From Neelides folsomi (Eukaryota; Arthropoda; Collembola; Neelipleona; Neelidae): a DNA stretch of 64,000 nucleotides. A model generated the notes under the pieces. The model worked only from the letters and a program-made list of their open reading frames with translations, was not told the DNA's origin and did not search any database. A program made the position numbers and the translations under genes. Shown piece after piece: positions 50,448-64,000 of this stretch. Every line of letters starts with the position of its first letter. The first letter of the stretch is position 1. Location: NCBI GenBank assembly GCA_034687125.1, contig JAQGBZ010000243.1, forward strand, positions 1-64,000, read 5' to 3'.

Positions 50448-53400
50448 CTAAAATATAAAAAAATCCAATTCAATTTATTTGCATTAATTTTAATATCATT
50501 TAGTAATTAAAGGGGAAATGCTTTTTCAAACCGCTTCAATCAATGTAAATAAAATTATGTATTAACATATTACGAGTGACAATATTAATATATCACATTA
50601 AAATATGAATAATACAAAGTTTTGTATGGAAATTGACAATCAGCGCACATATGCCAAGTATCGAATATTTTTATAAAGTACAAGTATAATCGTAAGTGCA
50701 TTTTCCAGTCACTTCTGTATAAAACATTTCCAACTCGTCTTCAAATCCCATCTCGAATGAATAAATAATGATAGAAACGAAGTTTTCCCCTTTTCACACT
50801 TCTTCGCTGAAGGTTTAATGCTCGAAGAAGTGATGATCAAAATTTGGTGGCAAAGTTTTAAAAGGGGGATTCTCCCATCCAAATCAACACTTTAACCATG
50901 TACGTAATACATTGCCAAAGGAGAACAGAGATTTGATATCAAAACTTGGTTTTTTGTATCTCACCCATTTGTGACTGCCAAATACGTTCAAATCCACCAG
51001 CACTGCCAAACACATAAAGTTTCTCAAAAGAAAGGAAACTCTTTTAAGAGATTGAGAGCCAGCCTCTGAACCCATCCCATAAAATATGTCGAAAGTAGAG
51101 GATTAGTAGAAGTGAATCCAACACTTCAATATTCAATCCCTTATTGACTTCCCAGGCTCAAAGAGGAGAAAAAACGAAAAGAAAAAACTCTGTTTTGCTC
51201 CTAAGGCCTCTGCTTATAAATACGGCTTATAAATATCCTCGACCAGAGCCGCGAGAATGTACTTTAATTAGTCCAATGAACCGATGTATAGAGGATGAAA
51301 AAACACTTCGGTCTTATTTCCATCCCATCATCCATGCAAGCCACTCCAGGTCACAGCTTCACGAGGAATGGGCAAATAACATCATCCTCCTCATCTGTGT
51401 TTGTTCGGAAGGAGCAACAAAGAAGAAACAGATTTAAACTCATATATAACTCCACGACATGCCTGCATACTGCTCCGAGATGCAACAACGAGAGGCTCAT
51501 CGTTACACAAAACTCCTACAATTCGACTCTTCATTTCTCCTCTGTTAAATTTAACCAAGAGCCTTGGAAATCGACTGAAGTGTGCTACCCTTCGAACTGC
51601 GCCAACATTCTTCCCAAGCTCTACTTCCGAGACATCCCCACCCTTCCACAAGATTCAAGAGAGTCCCCTCCCGAACATACCCGGAATCCCAACATCAGCT
51701 GTTCTCAACATATTCCTCCCCAACATCCGTTTCCTTCATAAGCATAATACCTCTCTTTCAACACTCAACAACTCGCCAAGATGGTGCATTGTGTGATAAC
51801 ATGCATAAGACAATAAGCTGCTATCGTGAACCTATACTTTTCTATTTAGAATATCATTATAAGAATGCATACTTTTCAGCATATAATTGCATAGTCGACA
51901 CTCTTATTAACTCTTTTCCGAACTCATCCAATTTTCTTCCTAATTATAACTAACGTCAAAAAAGAAGGAAGATTGAACCCCTTTCTCGCCCTGTCCTCTT
52001 ACTTCAAAATAGTCTGAATATTTGAGAGTTCAATTCCAGTCGTTGAGATAAAGTCGAATAGAGTCTGCAGCGCATTTCCTTCCTCTCCATATCGCGGAAG
52101 GAATCAGTCTTGTAAATGTAAATGTATTCATCTTGTCCAAAATGGAATGAGATGGATTCAAACTCCCAACACTCCAATTCTATGTGTCCTTAATTTCCAT
52201 CGTGCTATGAGGATAGGTTATCCATTCCGCATTCATGAAACTCCATCAAACTCATAAGAACAGAATAAAGGAAGGGCTTTATCTTCCCCTCTATAACTAT
52301 AAAAATTTTATGATACATATTACATACATAATATACATTCTTCAATGCATATCTCCATTCATCTAAAATTACTTGGGCTTATGTACAAAAACTGATATAT
52401 TAAAGAATAACAGTTTCATTTATTTATTAAAAATTAAATCACATGTATTCGAGCTACTATTACTTTACGATATTCGTAATATCCATTTGAGGAAAGACAT
52501 TTAGAAGCTTATCTCATTCCATGAGCTGGATTATAAAAAATTGTGTATTAAAACTGAGAATATAAACGAATCTTTGAGTAGTTGAAAAGAATGAGATAAA
52601 AAAGAGTGCTGGAGGAGGTATCACTATAGATCCAATTCATCGAGCTTATAAACTCTCCACACAATGGACAAATCCTATCCATCTTCTCAAATAAGAAGAG
52701 GCAAATCATTGGATTCTAAGGAATCGAGTAAAAAACCATTCACTTCCTCATTATTGAATCTTTGAAGAATTTCCTATTAAAATTCAAAAGTGTGAAATTA
52801 ATTGCCCCTCATCTCTGGAATGAGCTCATTAGATCATGTTCCCTTTCCATGATGGAGTGGGAGGGCGTATTGTGTTCTTCTCTTCTCATAGTAATACAAG
52901 GATGATATTCATACACATCATATGTTTGGGAGGGTGATAAGATAAAAGCTTTGACGTCCAGTTGTCTCAATTTCCCATCACCTGAGCTTCAATGGATCGT
53001 GATAAGGTAGAGGAGAAATAGAGTTGATTTGATACATTATTATTATTTAGCGGTTCCCATTATTAGACTTGCCGTGTCATACGTACACACTCTCACACAC
53101 ATCCACACACATGTGAGGTGTTTACAAGCAATAATAATAGGAGGTTCATCCGAGTTTCACTTCATCCCCTCACCAAGGGCACAAAGATAATAATAGGAAT
53201 AACCGCAAAAGAGAGCCGAAGATAAAGCCAATGCGGTGGTTGGAAGAGAGCAGAGCTTAACCTCAGAGTTGACCTTTCTCCTCAGCAGAGAACACACAAG
53301 TGGATGGAGGTGAACGACACTCGAACGTCTGCCGCCCTCTGCGACCGCCCCGATCCTCCCGCAACCTCCTTCCATCATCAACTTTAAATACGATAGCTCT

Positions 53401-56400
53401 CCATCCAGAACCCATCTCCTCTAATGATGATGATAGCCAGCGGAGACTTTCCAGAGACTCTCAATATTCCAAACCGTTGAGCAAATAAAAGCGACCTCAC
53501 CACTCCAGTTCAAGATTCCACTTTCCACTGCCACTATTATTAGAACCCATTTACTCTCTGCCACACATTTGATTCCACAACATTATGACCATCTTTTCCT
53601 ATTCACTCCCTATTATTCTCACATCCCCGCAACAGACATTGCAAAACATGAAAACAAACGCATTAAGAGCATTTTCAAACCCATATGGGCTAATGTCTAT
53701 CTCTATGGCCAACTCGTACATTCTTTGAAGCTTAAGCTGAAAGGTATGAAAGTAAGTATCTGTATGGTAATATAGGTATGTACATTATGTAGTTTAGAAG
53801 TATATCTTTCCCAGTGATGTAGGTAAGAGTTGTGTGATGGGCCCATTTACATCAACCGCATTTACATTCTCTGCTCCCCACATGAGGCAAATACATTGAG
53901 ATCAACCAATAACAAAGTGAATATTGTATTGATAGGGTGGAATCCAACACACTCTAGCCCATTTTTTCATTTTGTCAAAACAAGTTTATGTTAAATGATA
54001 TTATTTTGAAGGGAAGTCATTTACTCGGCAAACGGCCGAATGTGTTTTCCTTCCCTTTGTCCTCCTCTTACCTCGTCTTCCATTTCGATGGTTGGGAGGA
54101 CGAGAACCAAATGCCATCGTCTCTTGGCCCGCAATAAAAAAAGAAGTGACATGAAAAATAAACTACCCGTTCCCTAAAACCTCGTAAATGAACAGATAAT
54201 AAGCTTTCAACATCTCCACTGAACCCATATTTGTCCCTCAGAGAAACGACATTACTAAAGAGTTCAAAGGCATATAAAGAGCCCATTGCGCAATCCTCCT
54301 CGATTTACAAATATAAATACGAACAAAGAACTCAGTAATTAAAGGAAAAACATTCGACTGTCACTCTTCACTCTGCTAATAATGAACACAAGGAAGCTTA
54401 CAGAATATGGATGAATGAATATTGTATGTCATACAATATTGATAAATTGCGGTTCACGGTTCAATAAACACGTATCTCCATGTTGAAACGAAAGTACGGG
54501 GGAAGATTTAACGCTACAAACATTACCTTATGATATTCATATATGTAATATACCATAGTTAGTTCTAGCCTATGCTTTTTTTTAATTATGTCCTCTCGCC
54601 TTAACAGCCCTGCACTTATTTAGTCAGATTAATCATACTGATTATTCAATTAATCAACGACACTGTTTGGTAATCGTTTTATCATATTTATATTGCCTAA
54701 AGCAATGTACTTATATCCTCAATAACTTCAAAACCCTCGTTCCCTTTTAAGCAAAATCCTCTGTAATTATCTAATACGATAACTAGCTTGATATATTTTG
54801 AAATGCAATATTAGTTATAGTCAAAGTCTCTATAAATCTTTGTTTAATTGCACAAATAGCTTAATTGCATCCCGCATCTCTTCCTCAATATTCCCTCTAT
54901 ATTATCTTCTCATTTTTCCATCATGATTCATGAAGAATATACATAAAAGTTAAATCAAAAGATAGCATGGCGATGATGAAAATAATTTGAAGGGTAAATC
55001 GTTACCAATTAAGTTATAGCCCCATTGAAGAAACACCATATATGACGAGGATGTTCGACTCGCAGTTAAAAATTTAAATAGTCCTCATCTGGCATTGACA
55101 GGATGGTTAATTATTGTTCTCTAACCTGGTTGTTGCAGTAAAGGCTTCTCAATTGTCTTAATATATCATGCCTACTACCTACGTACTTGATTTAAAAATA
55201 ATACTCTCATATAATAAGTGTATAGATGAGTGATTATCGAAGCTGAGCCGCCGGGCGACCTTATCCTTAAATTCTTTTCGTTTCCGCTATCAAATTTTAT
55301 GTGGTGCTCTCACACAACCCTCTATGAATAGGGCGATGATGATGATGATACTCAACATTGTTGATATGAGGAATGAGCCAATAGGAGTAATAATGAGAAT
55401 TGCGCAGCATAATAAATACTTTAAACATACACAACTCTCGTATTTTTCCTCCCTCATTTCTCATTAAAGCTCCTCGCATTTAATCCGGCTCCACTCCTCA
55501 CACACACACTCTTATATATTTACATACCTACACATTTAAAGCATTTCTCTCTCTCCCCCCTCATTTACGGAGCTCTTCAGCTATTTAACTTCAAGAAGGC
55601 CAATATTGTTTAAATGCTCAAAGCAACTACAACTATTGCTCAAGGACTTTAAAAGTCCTTTTTATTGTACACTCCTCCGTATACTATTTACTAAAACATT
55701 CTATGACTCGTCGTGTTCAGACTTTCAGACTCCCTGGAGGTATTGCATCAAAAGGAAAAAAACAACAAAATAACAAGTATGCTATATACAATCAACATCC
55801 AGGAACGACATTTCCCTCAGCTCCGTCAAAGAGCTTATCAATCAAAATAGAAAAACTTCTCTCTCATTACATTACCCCCTTTTCCATCAATAGAAAAAAG
55901 GGGCAATAATTGAATAATTAAATGAACCTCCTCAAATAAATCAATATTCACTCCCAACGTCAACCAATTCTTTATTTAATCCTCAACTCAGGGCCAGAGC
56001 ACCAAGAAAAAATTCAATTTCTTTTTCTCAATTAACTAAAAGGGTCTAAATTCGAAAATAATAAATAATAGTTATCATTGATTGAACTCCATTGCTTCCC
56101 CTTTCAAAATAGAAAAAACATGATTGACTCAGCTTTTCCGACCTTCTGACAATAAGCCTGTCTCCTGCCTACTTGAAAAGGAACTGGATAAAATCGGACT
56201 GGGAAAGAAAACACAACATGTCGACTTGTGTTTTGATTTCATTTCGAAGAAACTTTGAGCAGGAGCTTGAAGGCAGAAATGAGAGCTGAACAGAGTGAAA
56301 TACAATTTCCCTTCGGAAAGAGGAATCTTGAGAAAATGTAATGATTTAGGATGACAATCGAGAATTCACTCCCATGCAATACTACGGATGAACAACTTGG

Positions 56401-59071
56401 GCGAGACATGAAAAACAGAAGGCGACATATGTAAAGACCCTCACAGTTCTTGTATTTTTTGACTCTTCTCGAACAGGAAAAGGAAAAGTGTTCCGATGAA
56501 CAGGAAAACCATACACATGTACTGTACACCAAACATGCATTCATGGTAGATTATAAAATTCTTCAAGTGTAGAAACACAGTCGTATACATTTGAAGCATA
56601 TAATACATACATATCTCACTCTTGATCCCATGATATTTATGTACAGACCTAGCTAGTATAAGGACAAACAGGGGATTTAATATACACGGGAAGGTGGATG
56701 CCTATGTAAGGCAACGTAAAAGAATGATTGAGGGGAGAGAGATGATAAAATGATATTGTAAAAGGTCCAACAACACATCGTCGTCGCTGAAGTGTATACA
56801 AGAGGAGAGGGAGAAAAAGGCATTCTACACGGAAGAGTAAGGACAATAGGAGTCAAGAGTGTCAGGGAGACACATGGAGGTCTCTTGTCATTAAAATGAC
56901 ATAAGCCCCTCTCGTAGACCTGAGCGGGCCAATTCATCACTTCGTTCCCTTTCGTTCCTCAAGGGCTCTTCGAATACAATCCATTATATGCGGAATCCCT
57001 CTTGAGAGTCGAACGAGAAATTAGCTAGAGGGATTCACTGGATTTATATCATTATTCTTTCTAAACTCCCATATGCCTGAGAGAGAGAAGAATTTGAGAA
57101 TGCTACAGGTAAATTCCAGGAATGCCAAATAACACCAGTATAGGCAACTCGATACAATGCATTATGTGATATTTAGTTATATAAAGTTCACTAATACCGG
57201 CCCATAATTCTTCTCTTGCCGGTATGTTCCCTGGTGCATATGGCTGTGTTGAAACGGAGACCATTCCAATCTCCTCACCTTTCATCTATCAAATTTATCC
57301 CCTTCATCTCTTTCCGTTCGCCCGAAAGCTCAACGACGACTTTTCCCCAAATTTTAATTCTACTTAAATTTCCTTTTTTCTTCTCCTCTCATCCACTCGA
57401 CAATCTCACGTAAAAGGAGGAAATGTAAAATAATGTAAATGACTCTTTTCCATCAATTTTAAAAGCGGTCCTCGTACTCTTCCCTTATGCAAATGTACAT
57501 TTGAAGATGAATTTAAAGTGGACACGTAGAAGTCTTAAAACTAATTCACATCTCTCTCAATCTCTTCAACACGAACAAGAAGATTCATTACTTTATCCAA
57601 ATCTCTTTCAATCCTCACCATTAAAAGAAGTTCTACTCACAGAGCAGAGGAGAACTGAGCAAAGTGACGAATGTGGATGAGCTATCTAACTCATGTAAAT
57701 GTGCTCATGGATTATACAAGCACTTAGGCATCAAATATATATATACAGGTTCAAAACCATTTGCTTCACCGGAATTGCAAAGCCCAACTGTCCGAACATG
57801 TGTAAATATTCAACTTCTAATTATAGTTGTTGGACGAGGTATCAGCGATCCTTCTCAAAGTGATTCCAAGCATATTGTAATTGTATAATCCATTACGTCC
57901 TCTTCCATCCAAATTTTTAAAGGTTTCTCAAGAACCCACACGTATACCCGTATTATGTAACCAGCAAAAGCTCCTTGCCTCAACATTGCCAAACATGCCA
58001 CCGTCTTGAATAACTCTTGTTATAAAAGCCGAGTCAAACTTGGCCCAAGTGACACATTTCACATTCTCAATGAGCTTTTTATATGAATGTGCTAAAGTTC
58101 GGTGGTTCAAATTGACTACGGATCTCAATTTTTTTTATAAAACATTCTTTTCTGCTTCAAATGAATACAGAATTAAAAGACCTCTACAATTGCTTTGCCC
58201 TTCCTCTCGTTCCAAACCTTTTAGAAATGGGGAAAATTTTTGAGAAAAAATATCCGCATGTTTACATGCACTAATTTTAAAACCTTATTGAAAACATAAT
58301 ACATAATAAGTTGTTATTCAAAGTTATGAATACCTCTTATTTTGGCATGTCTTGCTGGGTATAATTAAATATCCGCATTTACGCGTGTAGGTTAAAAGAA
58401 CATGTCGAGCCTCGTTGTGTAAACATTGTTGTGGATGGGATAATAATGGTAAAATAGAGGAGCGAAAAAGGTATATAATTAGAAAAGGAAAAAGCCCTTC
58501 TTGTCATTCATGAGAGAAGATGAGGATGACGTCGTTGTTGTTTTCCACGCTGGTGTTTTTTTCTCTCCCCTCCTCTCATGCAAGTTGTAATGGAAGGAGG
58601 GCGAGGCGGAAGAAGGTTCCAAGGTTTTACCTCTGATCATAATATACTCACCCAGTATGTAGTGGAGCTCGGAATGTATGCCAGCAGGAGAGGTTTTCAA
58701 GGATTATCGTACCAAGGCTGCGACTCGGGATGCATTTGCCAATTCCTCGACGCCATTTGCATTTAAAGGTACTCACTCACAAACGAAATTACTACAATAT
58801 ACGTACAGGTACCTAAATGAGAGTTTTGCAATAATCTCAGGATGCAATCTCTCATTCTTTACACGATATACGCCTATTTGTGTGGAGGCCTTAATCCGCC
58901 TCTTCGATGTTGAAGCAGCCTTGAGACTCATTTACTATACTCTGTCTATACACTCACTCTTTCGTTTCGCAAAATTCGTTAGTGGCAGCTCAAGGTGAGT
59001 CCCTTAGAGATATAGTCGAGAGGAGCAACAAAACACATAATATCAAATTTGCCATTTATTAAATTCACGAA

Positions 59072-59127
59072 GGCCGGCCGGCTTTTCATGCCGGTTCCTC
59101 AGATAGTGGAATGTGAGCCGGCCGGCT
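59072..59127. repeat. Paired GCCGGCCGGC palindromes
   Basis: GGCCGGCCGGC at 59072-59082 and the perfect 12-bp palindrome AGCCGGCCGGCT at 59116-59127 lie 33 bp apart, with a third GCCGG between them. Such pure-GC motifs are otherwise nearly absent from this AT-rich window. Confidence 0.8.
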
Positions 59128-61491
59128 CCCTCCGAATACCTCACTCTAACATGCACATACATTACATTTACATATAACTTAAGTATGGAGGCCTTCGGGG
59201 AACAGTATGCACATACAACATTCGGTCGTAAAGGTGCAGGGAGCTGCAGTAAAACGCAAATGCACTTTCCTCATCATCCTCGGCCTCCGCTTTGACCCAC
59301 TTTACTTTTACGATAACTTGCCAAAGAGCTAGATATACCACTTGGTACTTTTTATTATGTACTATACATACATAATACATATATGCATATATTCAACATG
59401 AAATTCCGCTCTTTAATCCTTAAAATATTCAATGCAACACGACACTCCCGGCATTTCCTCATCAACATTTCATAGTGTAAATTCCGGGAGAAGGGAAGAG
59501 GTTTAGCTAAATATTCAACTAGACTCATATTCTCCTTCTTGGAGTATCCAGGGTAGAAAATTGGAGCAATTTAAATAAAGATAACTTCATCATCACCACC
59601 GTTGGGTCCTAAATTCTCCACTTTTGAAGAAAGATCCGATGGGAATTCGCGTTCATAATTTAATTCATCGGAACGGGACAGGAGAGAATAATAATATTTT
59701 CTTTTCATTTTATAAAGCATATTTACTTCATCTTGGGAGTTTCTCTCCTCAGGAGTTTGTAAACTGAAAGCGAGTCGTGCGGAAGAGCCGAGATTATGAA
59801 AGCCAGTAAGAAATCCTCGAAGGAGAAGATTACAAAGTGTGTAAACGAAGAACGGCCGACTTTTTAAAACCCTTCTCGATGAGAATGGGAGCTGAGAGTA
59901 AAATGAATGATAATGAGAATAAATATTCGGAGGAGCCACTCGGAGAGATGTAACTACTTAAATACTCAGCGACGTCAACCTTCCAAGCCTCCAAATCTCA
60001 ACAGGGGCAGAGGGGATAAAAAGAATTACAAAATGCATCGACTGAAAAGCGGTAGCTCAGCAGGGCGATCCACGAGCTTCCCCTTCAATCCACACAAGCC
60101 CATCCATATTTCCCTTCATACAATTCCCATCCATCCAGGGAGGCCGACTTCCAATCTTCTCTCATGAATAGTGAGAGCATTTTGTGAATCTGCTCACCAG
60201 AAGGAGAGTCTCTCCAATTCACAATCCCTAACTATGTATAAGAGCCCTATTCTTCTCCTCTGGGATTCCTATGGGCCTAGTGGAGCAGTAAAGGAGGAGA
60301 GCTTTTAATAAAATCAACTCATTCAACTCCTTCATCCTAATGAACTCTCAGATTTGAAAAAAAAGGATTCTCTCTAACTTACAGGGAGCAAATCCTCTTT
60401 CGACTAAATGGATTTATTCTCTATACAACGAGATCCGCCAGCCACGCATAAGCCCCTTTCAGACCAACCAATTCTTCATCAGACCCCATTTTTGGATGCA
60501 TTTGATACAAGGAGTATGGAGGAGGAAATTACATACGCATTACCTAATCCCCACAGCTTCTTCTTACTCGATTTCATTTTCACTTTTCCATCCAATCTCA
60601 TCTCCATTTGATACATTATTCCTTTAATTTCCCTAAATAACAATTTACTCATGCAGTCACTTTCATCCTATTAACGACGTCTATTAAACCTTATATACGA
60701 CTTTGGTTTATTTACCATCCTGGCCATTCTTTCGAGGCTATAAAAACTCTTAATTCACTCCACAGAGAATGAGCGAGACGACGACGTGTCTCGCTGTTCT
60801 CTTTTAATGAAACTAAAACTAGGAACGATTTCACATTAGCATACTACTCTCATTTCACTATTTATTTTCTCACAAACGGCCTCTCCCCATTAATGTGAAA
60901 TAGGAAGAACGATGAGTTTCAATCTACTCGATTGAAGGACTCGACTAAAATGTAATGGGGGCATTATTACCTCACCACGTCCAAATTGTCCCGAAACTGA
61001 TGTGAGTGAGTGAAATTCACGGGTTATTTGTTTTCCTCTTCATAATAGGAAGATAGAACTTTTACCTACAATGAGCCAAAAGCTGCTTTAGGAATAGAGA
61101 CCATTCTTTTCCAGACATATTCTGTATATGAACCAGGATTTGAAACTCATCTAGTTCCCAGCTCAAATACAAAAGAATACACTTACATAAGTACGTTATA
61201 CATATGGTACATACGTATTTAGGTATATGCAGTGGATAGATAGCCAAAAACCCACATCACATCCACTCAGCTCCGGCGGAATGAAAAGGAAATTAAATCC
61301 AATTTTATTGTTTCTCCTTATACAAAATGTTTAATGAGATCGAAACTTGGAAAGCCGTCTCTCCCAACCATATATAGAAGGAAAATGCGAAATATAATTC
61401 TAATCTCTATTTTGTAAATTTAGGCGCATCTTGAAGTCCTTGGTCGTCCGCCATTGGCTTAATTTCCAACCTTAATTCCAAACTAAAGGGG

Positions 61492-61705
61492 ATGATCAGA
61501 GATTCGTGAAACGATTATAATCAACGTTTTCGGTTCTAAAAACTGAATACCCGCCAAAATTTTTGTTCTTATCTTAACAATATTGTACATTATATACTTT
61601 TAAAGTAAAACACCCGACAAGATTTGGGTGGAAACCCAAATCTTGTCGGGTGTTGATGGAATAGTGAAAAGTTAAAATCGAAATGTTTCACGAATCTCTA
61701 ATCAT
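61492..61705. repeat. 214-bp inverted-repeat element with a central perfect hairpin
   Basis: Outer arms 61492-61512 and 61685-61705 (reading ATGATCAGAG and ATGATTAGAG inward, then ATTCGTGAAAC in both) differ at one base. Inside, 61609-61629 and 61634-61654 are perfect 21-nt reverse complements around a GGAA loop. This looks like a MITE; no target duplication is obvious. Confidence 0.75.
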
Positions 61706-64000
61706 TCTGTATTACTTCTTGTTAGATTTCTCTCACTGGGAATCCTCCATCATCTCTTTAAATCTCATTAAGGGCAAGGGAAGAATCTCTTCATGCGTGC
61801 CGTGTTTAATTTCCAATATTGTGGAATCAGAGAGATAGAAAGGTAACCTGGTTTAAAAGATCTAGTTTCACTTCACCTCATATCGCGTTTAAAAACTCAA
61901 GACGCAAAAGAAACGAGAAGAAATTCTCCCAACGGAAACAAACGTATAAATCCAATTGCTCACTTTATATATCAACTGGCTATAGCCTATTACTTATTAC
62001 TTTTAGAACCCTTTTATAAGATTTTATGTATATGGTTCTGTGAGATGGATTCATTGAGAGAAAAAAACAAGACTGCGGCGTCAAACACGAAGTATTAAAG
62101 GCTATAATCAATTGATAGGGAATGAAACTTGTCGACCTGGGAACTCATGTTCATTCCTAGTTACCTCAACCTCACGTCCTAATGAGGATTGACAACCGGG
62201 AGTAACGTCACTCAGTTCCACAAACACGAAGACAATTTTTTAACCATTTTTATTCCCTCCACCACGATGGAGAGAAATGAGGAAAAGTTTTTATCAATTG
62301 ATTCCATACGACCAACTTCTGATATTGCTCGTAAATCATAGGTAGCAGATATTTCTCATTTCGACCGTCACCGAATATTACTCCTTCCATCCAAATAAGT
62401 TTCTCTCACTAACTTCACAATCGCAAGAGTTGGCTTAAGTTCCCCTTTCTCACAGCTTTAATTCTCCTATCTCCCAGAACCTCATTTCCTCGAAGAACGG
62501 AGTGTGTGTGTGTGTGAAGTCTGTATACACACTCGTTGGCTCCGAATAAGAGACTTATGACAGTTTCAATTAAGAACCAGCATGTGGTTCTCATCTCCAC
62601 AATGCTCTTGGAATCGTCGTTCATCCGAACAGCTTGAAATGTAGGGCTCTCTTCCCAGTCAAGACTCTCAAAGTGAGGTCTTGTTGAATAAAGGGAATAA
62701 TCTTCGTGTTATTCTCTCCTTTTACACCAGGAGGACAGAGAAAAAGAGAGTATAATCTGATGGGTGATGGATCGTAAAACGAAACTTGGCTTCCCCCCAC
62801 GAAACCTCATCCTTAATATCCATACCTACCTACATTCATGAAAATCCCAAGGAATAGGAACATCATCTCGCGCGAGGACGATGAAAAATGAAACAGATCC
62901 GTTGAAGAAGGAGAGAGAGAGAAATGCCAAGTTGGAAGACATCTTCAACGTGACGAAATCTTTGGCGAGAACCAACTCAGCTGTTCCTTTACGTATTTTT
63001 GTCATTCCTCTTTTCTTGCTCAAACCACTACTTCCCTTTATAAATATTCAAAAACATTACCCACAATTTCAAATTACTTTCTGTTACTTGCTCAGCATTC
63101 AACCTCAACGACAGCTCCAAGGCTTAAGTAATATGCCACAACATAATTAGCCCTATACTTTCCATTGGAAGAATTTCTTTATGATTATTACTTTTGTGTT
63201 TTATTCTACACTGCTACATCGATGTAAGCATAACTTACTTATAATAATATGACGACTCGACAAGGACTTGCCGGTAGGCCACATGGGAAAATGCCGGTAG
63301 GAATGCGTTTAAAACCATACAAAATATGTACATAGATACTTAAGTTGTATGAAATTATGTTTACTTTCCTTCACTCTATCTCTCAGATGTTGATGGATAG
63401 GAGAATTTTATTATAATTTTACAACGGGCAAACAAGGGAGCGTGACAAACACCGGGTTTAAATTAATGAGGATATTTTCTCTAATCAATTCGTGTAATGG
63501 AGGAGAGCCGGCTGTTAATGAAGAAGGGAATCAATAATAATAAGCTACCTTATATATCATTCTATCCTTTACATCCACAAACACTACAGAGCCGAGTAAA
63601 TGACTAATGACGTCGAGGGACATGCATATATTTAATCTGTCATTATTATTATCATTCTCGATTATTGAGAGAACCAGAAGCAGCCATGAACAATGCCACT
63701 TCCAATGTGACCAGATGATACGGCCCATTGTATGCTCTCTTGTTATTTTCTCATTCCTATCATTTGACACTCTGGTATCATCAGAGTATCATCATCAGCC
63801 TCACCACCACTGGTTTCACCCACATACATGGGCTGATGAGCTCCAGCCTCTTCACTCGGCCTCGCACCATACACAAATATTCACATAATAAATAATAACA
63901 TTTCCCACTCCCCCATTTACCCGTGACCATGAAGGCTCGATAAATAAATAGGATACTTGATATTATTATTCACTCCCCTTCACTTTCCCATTATCTATTT

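Larger units (their letters stand above)
50448..64000. other. 13.5 kb without supported exons; probable 5' intron or flank of the Glut4EF-like gene
   Basis: The zinc-finger gene needs upstream exons to the right, yet nothing here has exon-like composition with fitting splice sites and recognisable protein. GC is clearly higher than at 10-45 kb, with many pyrimidine-rich tracts (CTC, TTC, CATC), CA/GT runs near 55498-55512 and 62501-62516, and two structured spots (59072-59127, 61492-61705). Open stretches at 51.1-52.0 kb are judged non-coding. Confidence 0.5.

Noticed and set aside
51144-51953. Several overlapping long open frames on the plus strand
   Set aside because: Stop-poor because the region is C/T-rich. 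The translations are Ser/Pro/His-rich without any domain, and overlapping frames look equally 'coding'; no splice context or homology was seen.
59571-59939. 122-aa open frame on the minus strand that might be an upstream exon of the zinc-finger gene
   Set aside because: The composition is not like the family's N-terminal region and no motif is recognised. It can arise by chance in less AT-rich DNA.

Overview
This is an intron-rich, strongly AT-biased animal nuclear sequence. Short introns (about 70-600 bp), GT-AG splicing, TATA-type promoters and arthropod-like protein families point to an arthropod. A parasitic or planktonic copepod (a sea-louse-like genome) is my best guess, because secreted glycan-degrading enzymes sit beside a wax-ester-synthase-like acyltransferase. 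The species is inferred, not proven. All multi-exon models were spliced by eye; each complete model keeps one reading frame across every junction.

Layout. At 1.1-1.9 kb is the last coding exon of a proline-rich coiled-coil protein (+). At 5.5-10.8 kb a GH5 beta-mannanase (+) and a GH16 beta-1,3-glucanase (-) converge, with stop codons 109 bp apart. At 14.2-23.6 kb lie two tandem AMT-type ammonium transporters (+) of 16 and 19 exons. At 23.9-28.4 kb on the minus strand are three genes: a 71-aa Gly-rich protein, a secreted double-psi beta-barrel (expansin/RlpA-like) protein, and a WSD-type acyltransferase (HHxxxDG). At 29.4-38.8 kb (-) are a KLHL10-like BTB-BACK-Kelch gene and the mitochondrial kinase-like gene ADCK1. 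At 46.5-50.4 kb (-) are the last four exons found of a Glut4EF/ZNF704/ZNF395-type zinc-finger and C-clamp transcription factor. The remaining 13.5 kb shows no convincing exon, is richer in GC than the left half, and probably lies in a 5' intron or flank of that gene.

Mobile DNA sits mostly in introns. The second KLHL10 intron holds a decayed 2.46-kb Mutator-like element (FLYWCH plus MULE transposase, degenerate terminal inverted repeats, 9-bp target duplication). That element was itself hit by a 299-bp Mutator-type MITE with its own perfect 9-bp duplication. The next KLHL10 intron carries an EnSpm/CACTA-like transposase relic. AMT1 introns hold a hAT-type MITE and a TA-flanked mariner-type MITE. 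A pogo/Tigger-type MITE lies between GH16 and AMT1.

The 5.5-28.4 kb block groups families for attacking cell-wall glycans (mannanase, beta-1,3-glucanase, expansin-like barrel), moving ammonium and making storage lipid. A shared gut or nutrition role is an inference from content and neighbourhood only.
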